Shown piece by piece: positions 1 through 8,171 of a DNA stretch of 12,019 bases (within the stretch, counting starts at the first letter, position 1; the number at the start of each line of letters is the position of its first letter). Under the pieces are notes generated by a model. The model was given only the letters and a program-made list of their open reading frames with translations, was not told the DNA's origin and searched no databases. The translations under genes and the position numbers were made by a program. This stretch comes from Acanthamoeba castellanii str. Neff. Taxonomy: Eukaryota; Discosea; Longamoebia; Acanthamoebidae. The stretch is from assembly GCF_000313135.1 (NCBI RefSeq), contig NW_004457270.1:111054-123072 (forward strand). The letters run 5' to 3'.

Positions 1-410
1 ATCTACACGGCCACACCAGGTACCTCCAATCTCGGACGCGCCCATCGTCTTCGCCGACCGCCCATCTTCGTCTTCATCTCGCCTGCACGTGTTGAACCGC
101 TTCTTGTGAAGCCACCGAGCCGACAACCGCCGCCTTCAAGAAACTTCCGTCGCTGTGCACTCCTGCAAGGTACGCTTTTTTGTGCTCCCTTGATGTGTGG
201 AGATTCATCTTCATTCTTCTTCATTCTTCTTCTACTATTTAATCGCCGCGCGTCACTTAATTTCCCTTGCCTGACATTATTGCGCGTTGCGAACATGTCA
301 TCTCAGGAAGAGGCTCCATACGCTTCTTGTAGCCGCCGTCGGCCAGCCTTCCGAGCGCTCGGCCCCTATCGAGAGGAATCCCCTCGCGCCAGGCAATTTC
401 GAAGTAGAAG
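1..410 (+). promoter_or_regulatory. Probable 5' UTR/promoter region with a 5' UTR intron (about 170-306)
   Basis: This stretch precedes the ATG at 411. A candidate intron runs from the donor GTACGC at 170 to the acceptor TCTCAG ending at 306. It is T-rich inside and has a branch-like CTGAC at about 271, which suits an amoebal intron. Joining the flanks does not extend the frame that starts at 411, because a TAG lies in frame at 405-407, so I read this as an untranslated leader. The first 169 bases are open in one frame, so an upstream coding exon cannot be excluded. No TATA box is evident. Confidence 0.4.
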
Positions 411-2159
411 ATGAGCTTGGCCGGTTCATCATCGTCTGTGACCTGCCTGCCGCCGCTTCGCTCTGCGCTCGGCCAGGGTCTCTCGCCACCGACGGCACAC
501 CATCTGCCCTCATTTTCGTCGAGCTTCTCGGGCATGGTCAAGCGCGAGAGGATGAATGTTGAATCGTCGAAGATTCTTGAGGAGGACGATGCCCTGCCTC
601 TGCTCATGTCCATGGCCCAGATCCAGACCAAGGCAGCCCTCGATGCCTCGCGATTGCCCACCATCTCGTCGATCCTGCCATCGCTGCCCGCCACCTTCGG
701 TTCCTCTACTTCCACGCACTTTTCGCAGATGGCACCCTCTACGCCGCCGATCGATCGCACCTCTTCATCGTCGCCCGTGCCGCAATCTTCGCCGCCCTCG
801 CCCTCTACGCTGTCGCCGGGTCTCTTCGGGTCCTACTCGCTAATCTCGACCTCCTCCGCCTCCTCGACATCGTTCGGCCATGCCACATCGTCGGCTACGC
901 CCGTGCCGTCCGCCACGTCGTCGCATCATCACCAGCAACAGGCCTACGTCTCGGCCACCAACAGCCTCATGGAGCTCTCCGACATCATCTCATCATCTAC
1001 GCAAAAGCTGCCTGTGCCGATCTCTCCCGCCGCGACTTCCGTCAAGCCGGAGCGGTCCGACGACTCCGAGAGCGACAACGGTGCCGACGTCGACAACGGT
1101 GAGTACGTCGACAGCGACGGACTGGCGACGACGGGCAGCGACTCGCCAGTGAGCAGCAGGACGCGGCGCGTGACGAGGAGCCAGCAGAAGCAGATCGACC
1201 GCCTCCGGAGCGAGATCGAACTCGAACGCGAGCGCGCCCGCGAGCTCGAGCAGACCCTGCAGTTCGCCCTGCGCGAGCGCTCCGAGCTGCTGGCCGGCAA
1301 GCAGAAGCAGCAGCAGCAGCTCTCGGGTCCGTCCTTCGTCAACGTGCTCAGCGCCGCCTCCGCCGACGGGTCGCCGCAGGTGGTCTTCGTCGACCTGCCC
1401 CGCACCCCCCACTCGGCGCCGCCTGCCGCCACTTCGTCGGAGAGCTCCGCCGAAGCTGAGCCCAGGCCCCTGTCGGTGGGACGCAGCAGATCGGCCCCGA
1501 TGCTGCCGCCCATCGCCTCCATCCCGGCGCTCTCGCCCTACCTCTCGCGCAAGCGTGGGTCGCTTCCGTCGCCCTTCGGAGCTGCGGCGTCGCCGCTGCC
1601 GGGCTCGCCCAGCACGTCGCCGCTCAGGGCGCCAGCCGGCGCCGAGTCGGCCTATGTCGGCGCCAGGGGAGCGAGCAGCCGGCGCAGGAAGAGCGTCGAC
1701 CGCGACGACACCGACGAGGACTACGACCCCGCGTCGTCCGCCGCCACCAAGAAGATCAAGCGCACCCGCTCCATGAGCGAGGCCGCCGGCCGGCGCTTGC
1801 CGGGCGTCGGCAGCACGAGGCGGCGAAGGTCCGAGTCGCAGTACCAGGCCGGCTCCAGGAGCGCTTACGGTGGCGATGACGACCACGACCACGGTCACGT
1901 CGCTGCGGCCTTCATGGCGATGCGCGCCAAGGCGATCGAGGAGCGGTACGCTCGGGAGTCGCGCCTGATGGACGTCGTCGAGGGCGCCGACCAGGAGGAC
2001 GACAACGACGACGGCGATGACTACGCCGAGTACCGCCAACAGCAGGAGCAAAAGCACCAGCAGCAGCAGCCGTCGAGGGTCGCCACGAGGAGGGACAGCG
2101 TGCTGGACTTCATCAAGGATCACCCGCACGCTTCGTTCTGGCTGAAGGCCAGGAACTGA
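411..2159 (+). CDS. Ser-rich coiled-coil protein, probably nuclear, function unknown (582 aa)
   Basis: A single open frame with strongly GC-ending codons. I do not recognise the family. The ATG at 411 is the first in frame after a TAG at 405-407; a later ATG at 534 would give a shorter product beginning MVKRERMNVESS. From the N-terminus there is a short non-repetitive segment (about residues 40-90, including EEDDALPLLMSMAQIQ), a long Ser/Thr/Pro-rich disordered part, and a charged coiled coil at about 249-303 (QKQIDRLRSEIELERERARE). Basic nuclear-localisation-like patches follow near 447-475 (KKIKRTRS, STRRRRSES), then an acidic run near 527-545, poly-Gln, and a C-terminal motif VLDFIKDHPHASFWLKARN. 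The basic stretch before the coil recalls a bZIP but lacks the usual Asn/Arg spacing, so I do not call one. It ends in TGA. A nuclear regulatory role is inference only. Confidence 0.7.
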   Translation: MSLAGSSSSVTCLPPLRSALGQGLSPPTAHHLPSFSSSFSGMVKRERMNVESSKILEEDDALPLLMSMAQIQTKAALDASRLPTISSILPSLPATFGSSTSTHFSQMAPSTPPIDRTSSSSPVPQSSPPSPSTLSPGLFGSYSLISTSSASSTSFGHATSSATPVPSATSSHHHQQQAYVSATNSLMELSDIISSSTQKLPVPISPAATSVKPERSDDSESDNGADVDNGEYVDSDGLATTGSDSPVSSRTRRVTRSQQKQIDRLRSEIELERERARELEQTLQFALRERSELLAGKQKQQQQLSGPSFVNVLSAASADGSPQVVFVDLPRTPHSAPPAATSSESSAEAEPRPLSVGRSRSAPMLPPIASIPALSPYLSRKRGSLPSPFGAAASPLPGSPSTSPLRAPAGAESAYVGARGASSRRRKSVDRDDTDEDYDPASSAATKKIKRTRSMSEAAGRRLPGVGSTRRRRSESQYQAGSRSAYGGDDDHDHGHVAAAFMAMRAKAIEERYARESRLMDVVEGADQEDDNDDGDDYAEYRQQQEQKHQQQQPSRVATRRDSVLDFIKDHPHASFWLKARN

Positions 2160-2796
2160 AGACGTCGAACGGCGACGACGAGGATCGAGAGGGAAACAAC
2201 TGGTTCGTGCGCGCACCGACGAACAACAGCTCGCCGTTCGATCATCGTCGAGCGCCGCCTCCCCGCTCAGCGGGTTGTGGATTTCACGGCACTCGAGAAG
2301 AGGAAGGATCGAACACACCGACACGCTCAGCGCGCGTCGAGCGAATGATTCACATACCTGCATTGTACATCATACCCCACTTCCACCATCCACACTCTAC
2401 GCCTGGCCCCTTCTGTTGGCCACCGTACACTTTGACAAACAAATGCAAAGTGCCCAACAGAAACCAGTTCTTGTGCTGGGAGGTGGTGTTAGGTAGGGGT
2501 AGATGAGGTGGGAAGTATGGGAGGGCGGAGGGAAGCATGCGACGCACCACCTCTTCCCGTTTGAGTGCGAGGTCGGTGCGGACTCGGCAGTTTACAACTT
2601 GATCGGCACGATTTGCGTCTTCTTTGCTCCGACCCGCTCCTTCGAATCAACAGGTACATGTTCGGGCTTGTTGGAGTTCCAGACAGCACATGTAGGCACG
2701 ACCATAGCTGCAACGCAGGAAATTCCGTCTAATGCTCCTCACTTAAGGGGAAGAGACGTCGGGCCTCACGATGTCGATGTTGTACGACTCTCTCAC
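2160..2796. other. Intergenic region between two + strand genes
   Basis: This stretch of about 640 bases holds the 3' UTR of the Ser-rich protein gene and the promoter/5' UTR of the membrane-protein gene. Open frames cross it, but they lack consistent GC-ending codon use and show no recognisable motif. The frame that runs into the next gene is open from 2503, but the hydrophobic signal peptide marks ATG 2797 as the start. I see no RNA gene, clear AATAAA signal or repeat. Confidence 0.5.
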
Positions 2797-4620
2797 ATGT
2801 ACAGGCGCTCGCCGCTGATCTTCGCTCTGGTGGGCGTCGTCTTCTTGGGCCTGGCTCTTCCGGAAGCCTGTGCTCAGGGTACCCAAACCACTCCGGCTTT
2901 GTTTTATTTTGTTTTTTGGTATGACTCCGGTCGGAGCCCTTCTCGTTTCGTTCTTGTGGGGCAGGCTGCGGCACATCACTGGCGGACAACCTGGCCAGGA
3001 CGCCCGAGGCGAGCCAAACCAGGCCGTACCTGGCTCAGCGTTTTCTGGTGGTCAACCAAAGCGCGATCACCCGCTTCTATGCTCCTCTCTCCAGTACCGC
3101 TCCCCCCTTCGCTTCCTTCTCCTCCGCGTCGTTCTTCGCTCTTTCTCCTCTTGCTTCGTTCTTCGTTCTTTTTTGGTTTCCTCGCGGCCTAAAACGTGTG
3201 GTCAGGCCCCAATGGCGTTGATTCGGCCAGCCTCTACTCGGACGATGGGGGTACGCCCAGCTCGAGCGCGCTACCCAACGCCACGCTCGAGGTCAGCGCA
3301 GAGTCCGAGGGCTACGTTGCCACACCCGCCGGCTCGCTGGTGCTTGGTCCGGGCCTCTACTGGCTCGTCTTCGACAGCGGCGATGCCGCGCAGTGGGACT
3401 ACATGAGCCTTGCCCCGCCGAGTGGCTCGGAGCGGGTGGTGCTGCAGGGCCTGGCCCACCGGGCCAACCCGAGCCAAGTGTGGACTACCAACGAGGGCAA
3501 CACCTTCCGGCTGAGCGTCTCTGGATGCGCGCCGTCGCCTTCGCCCTCTCCCTCGACCTCCTCGTCGCCTTCGCTTTCTCCGTCGATTTCGCCATCGCCA
3601 TCGTCTTCGCTTTCGCCGTCGCCTTCGCTTTCTCCGTCGCTCACGCCAACGCCCTCGAGGACGCCAGCCAAAGACTCGAGTGGTTTGCTGAGGGTAGTCA
3701 ACGTCACGTCGAGCTTCGAGACCAACTCTGCCGGCGTCAACCTCACCGCCACCCTCCTCGGCACCGTCGCCAATGGCACGACGCCCGAGGCCGATGATCG
3801 GTTGCTGGTGACCGTGCGCGCAGAGTTTGAGGGCCTCCAGGTGGATAACATCACCGTCCCAGCCTCGGGCCTGACAGGTGCGGTTAGACCACCATTTGCT
3901 CTTTTATTGAAAGGCTGATCTTTCTTTGGTGTATGTGGTGTGATTGGGCGAGAGAGCAGACTTCCGCCGAAGCCAAGTGAACGAATCGGATGACGGCGCC
4001 ATAACGACGTTCGCCTATTCGGCCAACAGCGAGGCCGCTGCGGTGGAACAGGAATTCTCTTTCCACAGGGGAGCGACCAACGGCCACTTCTTCGGCCACT
4101 CGTTCGATATCGCGCCGGGCACGCTCAAGTGGTGCATACGCCTCACCTCGGCCAATCAATCATCTTCCCCCTCGTCGATCGTCCGCTATCGCCTCACGAG
4201 CCTCCTATCTTCTTCTACATCGTCATCATCATCTCCGTTGGCTTCTTCTTCTTTACCGTTCGACCCCAGCGCCAACATCACTCGGCAGAGCGGAGTGCCC
4301 AAGGCCAACATGACCACCTACTACATACCCCTCCTCAGTCGCCGGGCCTCGTCATCGACACGGGACGCATCGAAGGCGGTGGCCAAGGTGGAGGTGTTCG
4401 ACATCGTGCTCGTCACCGACTCCCTCGGTGGCGGCGACCACCTGGCGCCGATCGACCACTCGCTCAGCTTCACTCGCTCGGCGTCGGCGGGTCCCGACGG
4501 GGCGAGCGCGGCGGCCGAGTTCGTGCTGGAGCTCCGATTCCCGCCCTTAAACGGCTCGCTGACGTACGACCCGAGCCTGGGCATCGACGTGCTGCTCGGC
4601 TCGGCCGGCGGTGGCGATGG

Positions 4621-4678
<58 letters not shown>

Positions 4679-4867
4679 GGGAGCGACAGGGCGCTGGTGG
4701 TCGGGGTGGCGGTGGCGGTGCCCATCGCCGCGGTGGTGGTGGCATCGGTGGTCGGTGCAGTTGCGGCGGTCGGCTGGTGGCAAATGAGGAAGGAGAAGGC
4801 GATGAACGCCACCAGAGGGCCGCGTGCCGTCAACTTCCACTACCACGACGGAGACGAGATCCTGTAA
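2797..4867 (+). CDS. Type I single-pass membrane protein, receptor- or adhesin-like (596 aa, 4 exons)
   Basis: Exons are 2797-2878, 2965-3093, 3206-3877 and 3960-4867; the introns are GT-AG and the phases join without a stop. It begins with a signal peptide (MYRRSPLIFALVGVVFLG, predicted cleavage after ACAQ). The ectodomain near residues 50-140 contains YLAQRFLVVNQSAITRFYAP, SLYSDDGGTPSS and GPGLYWLVFDSGD. That order resembles the beta-sandwich 'choice-of-anchor' type of domain, a likeness judged by eye. A Ser/Pro-rich stalk (about 180-222), a second extracellular part with about ten N-glycosylation sequons, and a Gly-Asn repeat lead to one transmembrane helix (about 539-568). The tail of about 28 residues is basic, then acidic (QMRKEKA...DGDEIL). 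It is likely at the plasma membrane; the ligand is unknown. The TAA at 4865 lies 71 bases from the stop of the convergent carrier gene. Confidence 0.75.
4622..4675 (+). repeat. GGCAAC hexanucleotide repeat, 9 copies, coding for Gly-Asn
   Basis: Nine uninterrupted GGCAAC units lie in frame in the last exon of the membrane-protein gene. They encode a flexible Gly-Asn linker directly before the transmembrane helix. Perfect tandem units like these tend to vary in copy number between strains. Confidence 0.95.
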
Positions 4868-4888
4868 CTTTGTCCTTCCATCAAAATA

Positions 4889-4894
4889 TTTATT
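4889..4894 (-). terminator. Polyadenylation signal AATAAA for the carrier gene
   Basis: The - strand reads AATAAA about 45 bases past the carrier stop codon (4939-4941), a usual distance for a poly(A) signal. It lies within the 3' UTR of the convergent membrane-protein gene, so the two transcripts probably overlap at their 3' ends. Confidence 0.5.
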
Positions 4895-4938
4895 GAAGAG
4901 GCGTGGAGGAAACTGCTATTGTTGTTCATTGAAGGCTC

Positions 4939-7016
4939 TTAGGCAGCCACATCGGTGGGCAGCTTGCCTGCTTTCTTCAGCAACCAGATGCAGGCCCTGT
5001 TGTCCACATAAAACACATGTGTTTCAGGTTGTGTGTTGCGTGTTGCGTGTTGCGTGTGTGTGTGTGTGTCTTTCTTCTGAGTGTGCGCATGCGCGTGTGC
5101 GAGGGTGGTACTTGTTGAACTGCTCAAAGGCGAGGAAGGTGATAATCGTGTGCGGCGTAAGGCGGATAGCGTAGGGCAGGAATCCACGATAGAAGGCCAA
5201 GGGTCCCTCCGCCCGGAGAGTCTTCGTGTCCGCCACCACAAACACGATTCGAATAAAGCCCACACTCAGTAATGAGTAAACCACTTTCGTATGCGCCGTG
5301 TGTGTGCGCGCGTGTGTTCGTGTGTGTGTGTGTGTGTGTCGTGTGTGTGTCGTGTGTGTGTGTGTGTGTGTGTGTCGTGTTCGTGTGTGTTGTCCTGTGC
5401 GTACGAACCCTGAGCGTGCAGTCAATGGACCCCTTGTAGTAGCCCTTCTCAGCGTTCATGACTCGCGACTTGACCACATCGAGCGGAGACGTGATCACGG
5501 CCGCAATGAGACCCGCAATCGTACTCGCGCTGCAGCGGAAGAAGCAAACCGGCATTAGCCCCGGCCCGAGACTCGGGCCTGTGTGCTCGTGCCAACGGGT
5601 GCTCACTGAGGGGGGGGGGAGAGGTCCACGCACGTAAAATGGGTGACGGGGTCGTCCTTGAAAATATTGGTGGCGAGAAGCAGCATCTTGGCCTGGTCGT
5701 ACGACGCCAGCTGGCCCGCCGTCATGAACATCGCCCTGCACACCACCCACGGTTGGTCGCATGCCCCGCGTGTGCGTGTGTGCGTGTGCGTGTGCGTGTG
5801 CGGTGGTGGATACCTGTAAACGTTGGGCAGGCAGCCCTTCCACATCGTGAAAAAGCCCTCCTCCCTCACGATACGGATCTGTGTCCACCCACCCAGCACC
5901 CCCACACGTGTGTCGCTTAGTGTGGTGCGCCAGAGGTATTGGGCCAACTGCCAGCGCAGAGAATGTTAGACTTCACACATACCAGACCGTCGACGGCGTG
6001 CTTGTATCGCCTCTGCTTCTCCGGCGGCAGTCGCCCGTCGGCTTGCATCCGCACCTTGGGCGGGGCCAGACGAAAAGACGATCACAGTGTCAGGCGAGTG
6101 CGCATCTGCTACGCACACGTGTTGTAGGCCAAGTGTGTGCGTGTGCGTGTGCGTGTGCGTGTGCGTGTGCGTGTGCGTGTGCGTGTGTGCGTGTGCGTGT
6201 GCGTGTGCGCAACTGTACCAGAGTGACGTCAGCAGGAGTGCCCACGACCGCACCGCCGGCACCAGCGAGCATGGACGCCAACACCTTTTGTTGTTCATCC
6301 CGTCACGACCAAGTCAGCAAGTGAAATGATAAATAAATAAACAAATAAATCAAAAGTCGGTGCTGCGTGCCTTCTGGTAGAAGGGGAGATTGCCCTGGCT
6401 GTCGGCGAGCAGGTCGCGCAGGTACATGTAGCACCCGAAGCGCGTGGTCGTGTAGGTGGCCTGCCGCAGCAGCGATGCGCTCAGCCTGTGGTGGTGGTGA
6501 TTGGTTGGTGACACACAGGCGCGAGGTGGGTCTTGATGGCTGCGATGGGTGAAGAAGAAGAAGAAGAAGGTGGTACCCCTGGTAGAGAGCGACCATGCCG
6601 CCTTCCTTGAAGACGGAGACGGTGGTCTTCCACAGGCCGAGCTGCGGTGCGGCGAGGCCCGAAGCCGAGCCCTGCACCTGCAGGCGCACCTTGAGCAGGT
6701 CCACCGGGTGCGTGCCTTGACAGGACAGCACACTTATTAACTCAAAATAAACTAAAAAGATAATTAAATCAAAGACAAAAAAATAAGATCAAGTCTTGTT
6801 TATGGGCTCAGCACAAAACACAGGAAAATAAAACTAAAATATAAAAACGGTGGGGGAAGGTACAAATGGAGGCCACACAACCGCCGACTCCGCCTCCTAC
6901 GAATTGAATGAGCGTATCATCTTGTGGATTGATTGTTGAGTCAGTCAGGTCTTCGCCTTGGAACAATAGGGAAGAGAGGTCAACGTACAGGGATTTTTCG
7001 CCTGCGTGCTCGCCAT
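4939..7016 (-). CDS. Mitochondrial carrier (SLC25), 2-oxoglutarate/malate or dicarboxylate type (310 aa, 11 exons)
   Basis: Exons in transcript order are 7016-6989, 6920-6864, 6715-6577, 6485-6371, 6284-6219, 6054-5983, 5878-5814, 5735-5634, 5529-5409, 5221-5112 and 4996-4939. They total 933 bases and all phases close. The protein has the three carrier repeats, each with the PX[DE]XX[KR]-type signature: THPVDLLK, GTPADVTLVRMQADGR (the least canonical) and TSPLDVVKSR. LSASLLRQATYTTTRFG in helix 2 is a hallmark of the oxoglutarate/malate carriers and their dicarboxylate relatives, and 310 residues matches their usual length of about 300-315. It would sit in the inner mitochondrial membrane and exchange dicarboxylates such as malate and 2-oxoglutarate; the exact substrate is inferred. 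The intron after FYQK starts with GC; the other nine are GT-AG. A DIRS element begins 3 bases upstream of the ATG, yet the coding sequence is undamaged. Confidence 0.92.
5031..5069. repeat. TG-rich microsatellite in carrier intron 10
   Basis: A run of GTGTTGC and TG units on the + strand (CA units in the carrier transcript), inside the intron at 4997-5111. Open frames over it are repeat artefacts. Confidence 0.9.
5297..5391. repeat. Long TG microsatellite with CG interruptions in carrier intron 9
   Basis: About 95 bases of TG units interrupted by CG/TCG, within the 187-base intron at 5222-5408. It reads as CA units in the transcript and makes up half of that intron. Confidence 0.9.
5769..5801. 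repeat. GTGTGC microsatellite in carrier intron 7
   Basis: Short array of GTGTGC/GTGCGT units inside the 78-base intron at 5736-5813. It occupies nearly half of that intron. Confidence 0.85.
6133..6209. repeat. GTGTGC hexanucleotide array in carrier intron 5
   Basis: About a dozen GTGTGC units in the intron at 6055-6218. On the transcript strand they read GCACAC. The array ends less than 10 bases from the donor site, so it lies at the very start of the intron in the pre-mRNA. Confidence 0.9.
6285..6370 (-). other. GC-AG intron in the carrier gene
   Basis: On the - strand the exon ending FYQK is followed by AAG|GCACGC, and the next exon starts after ACAAAAG. No GT nearby keeps the frame. The GC donor gives FYQK-VLASML, which fits dicarboxylate carriers. 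The intron is 86 bases long. Confidence 0.75.
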
Positions 7017-7050
7017 CCTTACCCGAGGGTAACTAAGATTACCCGAGGGA

Positions 7051-7150
7051 AGGGGAACACTTCTGTGTTGTTTTAATATTTATTTTATTTCGTGTCTACA
7101 ACAATAAAATAATAAATATTAAAACAATCCCCGTATTCGGGGTTCTTCTT
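7051..7150 (+). repeat. Left inverted terminal repeat (100 bp)
   Basis: Matches the reverse complement of 11202-11301 at all 100 positions by direct comparison. It is AT-rich, in sharp contrast to its surroundings. It holds two hairpins: a 15-bp perfect stem (7070-7084 with 7111-7125) and a CCCCG-TATT-CGGGG stem-loop (7129-7142). The unique left end, 7020-7050, lies outside it and carries two copies of an ACCCGAGGG motif. Confidence 0.97.
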
Positions 7151-7206
7151 TTTTCCTCGAGCTGTAAGCATCGCGCGGACTAGCCGTGCTATCCGCTTCG
7201 TTGCGA

Positions 7207-8133
7207 ATGGAGGACAACAAATCGTCCTCTTCATCGCCCCCAGTGATTCAACGTCCAAACCATGACGAGCGGGAAGACCGCTTCATGGCCCTCCTCGAGA
7301 TGATCGTGGAACGACTGCAACTGGCAGCGACCGCGGTCGCCTCACCCCCCAAGTCCACCAAACCGGTGGCTGACGAACCTCGCGTGGTACAACCAGAAGC
7401 CCCTCGCCAGTTAGCCCAAGAACTCGCCCAAAAACGTGTGGACCACAAGGGCAAAATCGCGGCTGACGACGAGGACGAAGTCGAGGAAAGCAAAGACGAG
7501 GCCCAACCGGCTGTCTACGCCCCTCACGCGCTTCCTACCGCTGCGACCGCGACCCCGGACTTCGTCAACAATCTTGACCCATGAGATGAATGGCTCCATG
7601 ATGCCAATGAGCTCATCGAATGATCTACCTATCGGGTACACATCGGCTTGATGTGCGAATTCCTGAAGAGTGAGGGCGTGGGATTCTTGAAGGAAGACCT
7701 CTCCCACGTTGCTAATCTTTGGAAGACGTTCAAGGCACAGAAGACCCTTCTCTGCCTGTGCGTACTCATGGCGCAACGCCATGAGGAACTCGCTGATGAG
7801 ATCGGCACCTTTGCCACGGTGACCCTCTATGTGATGAAGACCATCATTGACGCCTGTGACCAGATGCTCATCCGTCGCAAGTATGGCGAGGAGACGCTAC
7901 AACAGTTCAATGCGCTCCCCGGCTCATCACTACATGGAGAATGGCGCACCTGCCTCATGGACGCCATCATGCTCGCCAAGGTGGCTGTGAAAACCTCCAA
8001 CTCCAAGCGTGGCTCAGGAATGGGCCAGGCACAACACTGATTGAAACCTCAATCCAACAAGTACATGAAGCCATTCAACAAGAGCATGTCAACCAAGAGC
8101 CACAGTGCCAGCGTGGGCACCAATGTGAACTAG
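7207..8133 (+). pseudogene. Gag-like first frame of the DIRS element, interrupted by three TGA codons
   Basis: One frame runs from ATG 7207 to TAG 8131-8133 and is broken only by TGA at 7582-7584, 7621-7623 and 8038-8040. The N-terminal third is acidic and Ser-rich with a helical, coil-like stretch (EDRFMALLEMIVERLQLA). The middle is a helical domain of about 120 residues (CEFLKSEGVGFLKEDLSHVA through LVT-type helices to GEWRTCLMDAIMLAKVAV). The C-terminus is Lys/Ser-rich (KPQSNKYMKPFNKSMSTKSH), as in nucleic-acid-binding tails of DIRS first ORFs. No zinc knuckle is present. Assignment as Gag rests on position and general composition, not on a conserved motif. All three TGA codons can be explained as decayed CGA (Arg). 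Confidence 0.7.
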
Positions 8134-8171
8134 TGTCCCACACGTCGACGCCTCCGTCCCTCCCCTGGGGG

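Noticed and set aside
993..2363. Long - strand open frame of 456 codons opposite the Ser-rich protein gene
   Set aside because: It is an antisense shadow caused by high GC content. Its product is Arg/Leu/Val-rich low complexity, and the + frame has the better codon use and ordered segments.
2503..3192. A 229-residue + strand frame read as one protein
   Set aside because: It runs through two introns of the membrane-protein gene. Only the part from ATG 2797 to 2878 is exon 1, after which the frame is intronic or out of phase.
4129..4896. Alternative + frame giving an Arg/Gly-rich protein
   Set aside because: Shadow of exon 4. The frame with the transmembrane helix and N-glycosylation sites joins in phase with the upstream exons.
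5297..6209. Possible CRISPR-like or satellite array
   Set aside because: The units are simple 2-6 base microsatellites within introns, without spacers.
5024..6329. Open frames rich in His-Thr or Cys-Val repeats
   Set aside because: They are translations of TG/CA microsatellites inside carrier introns.
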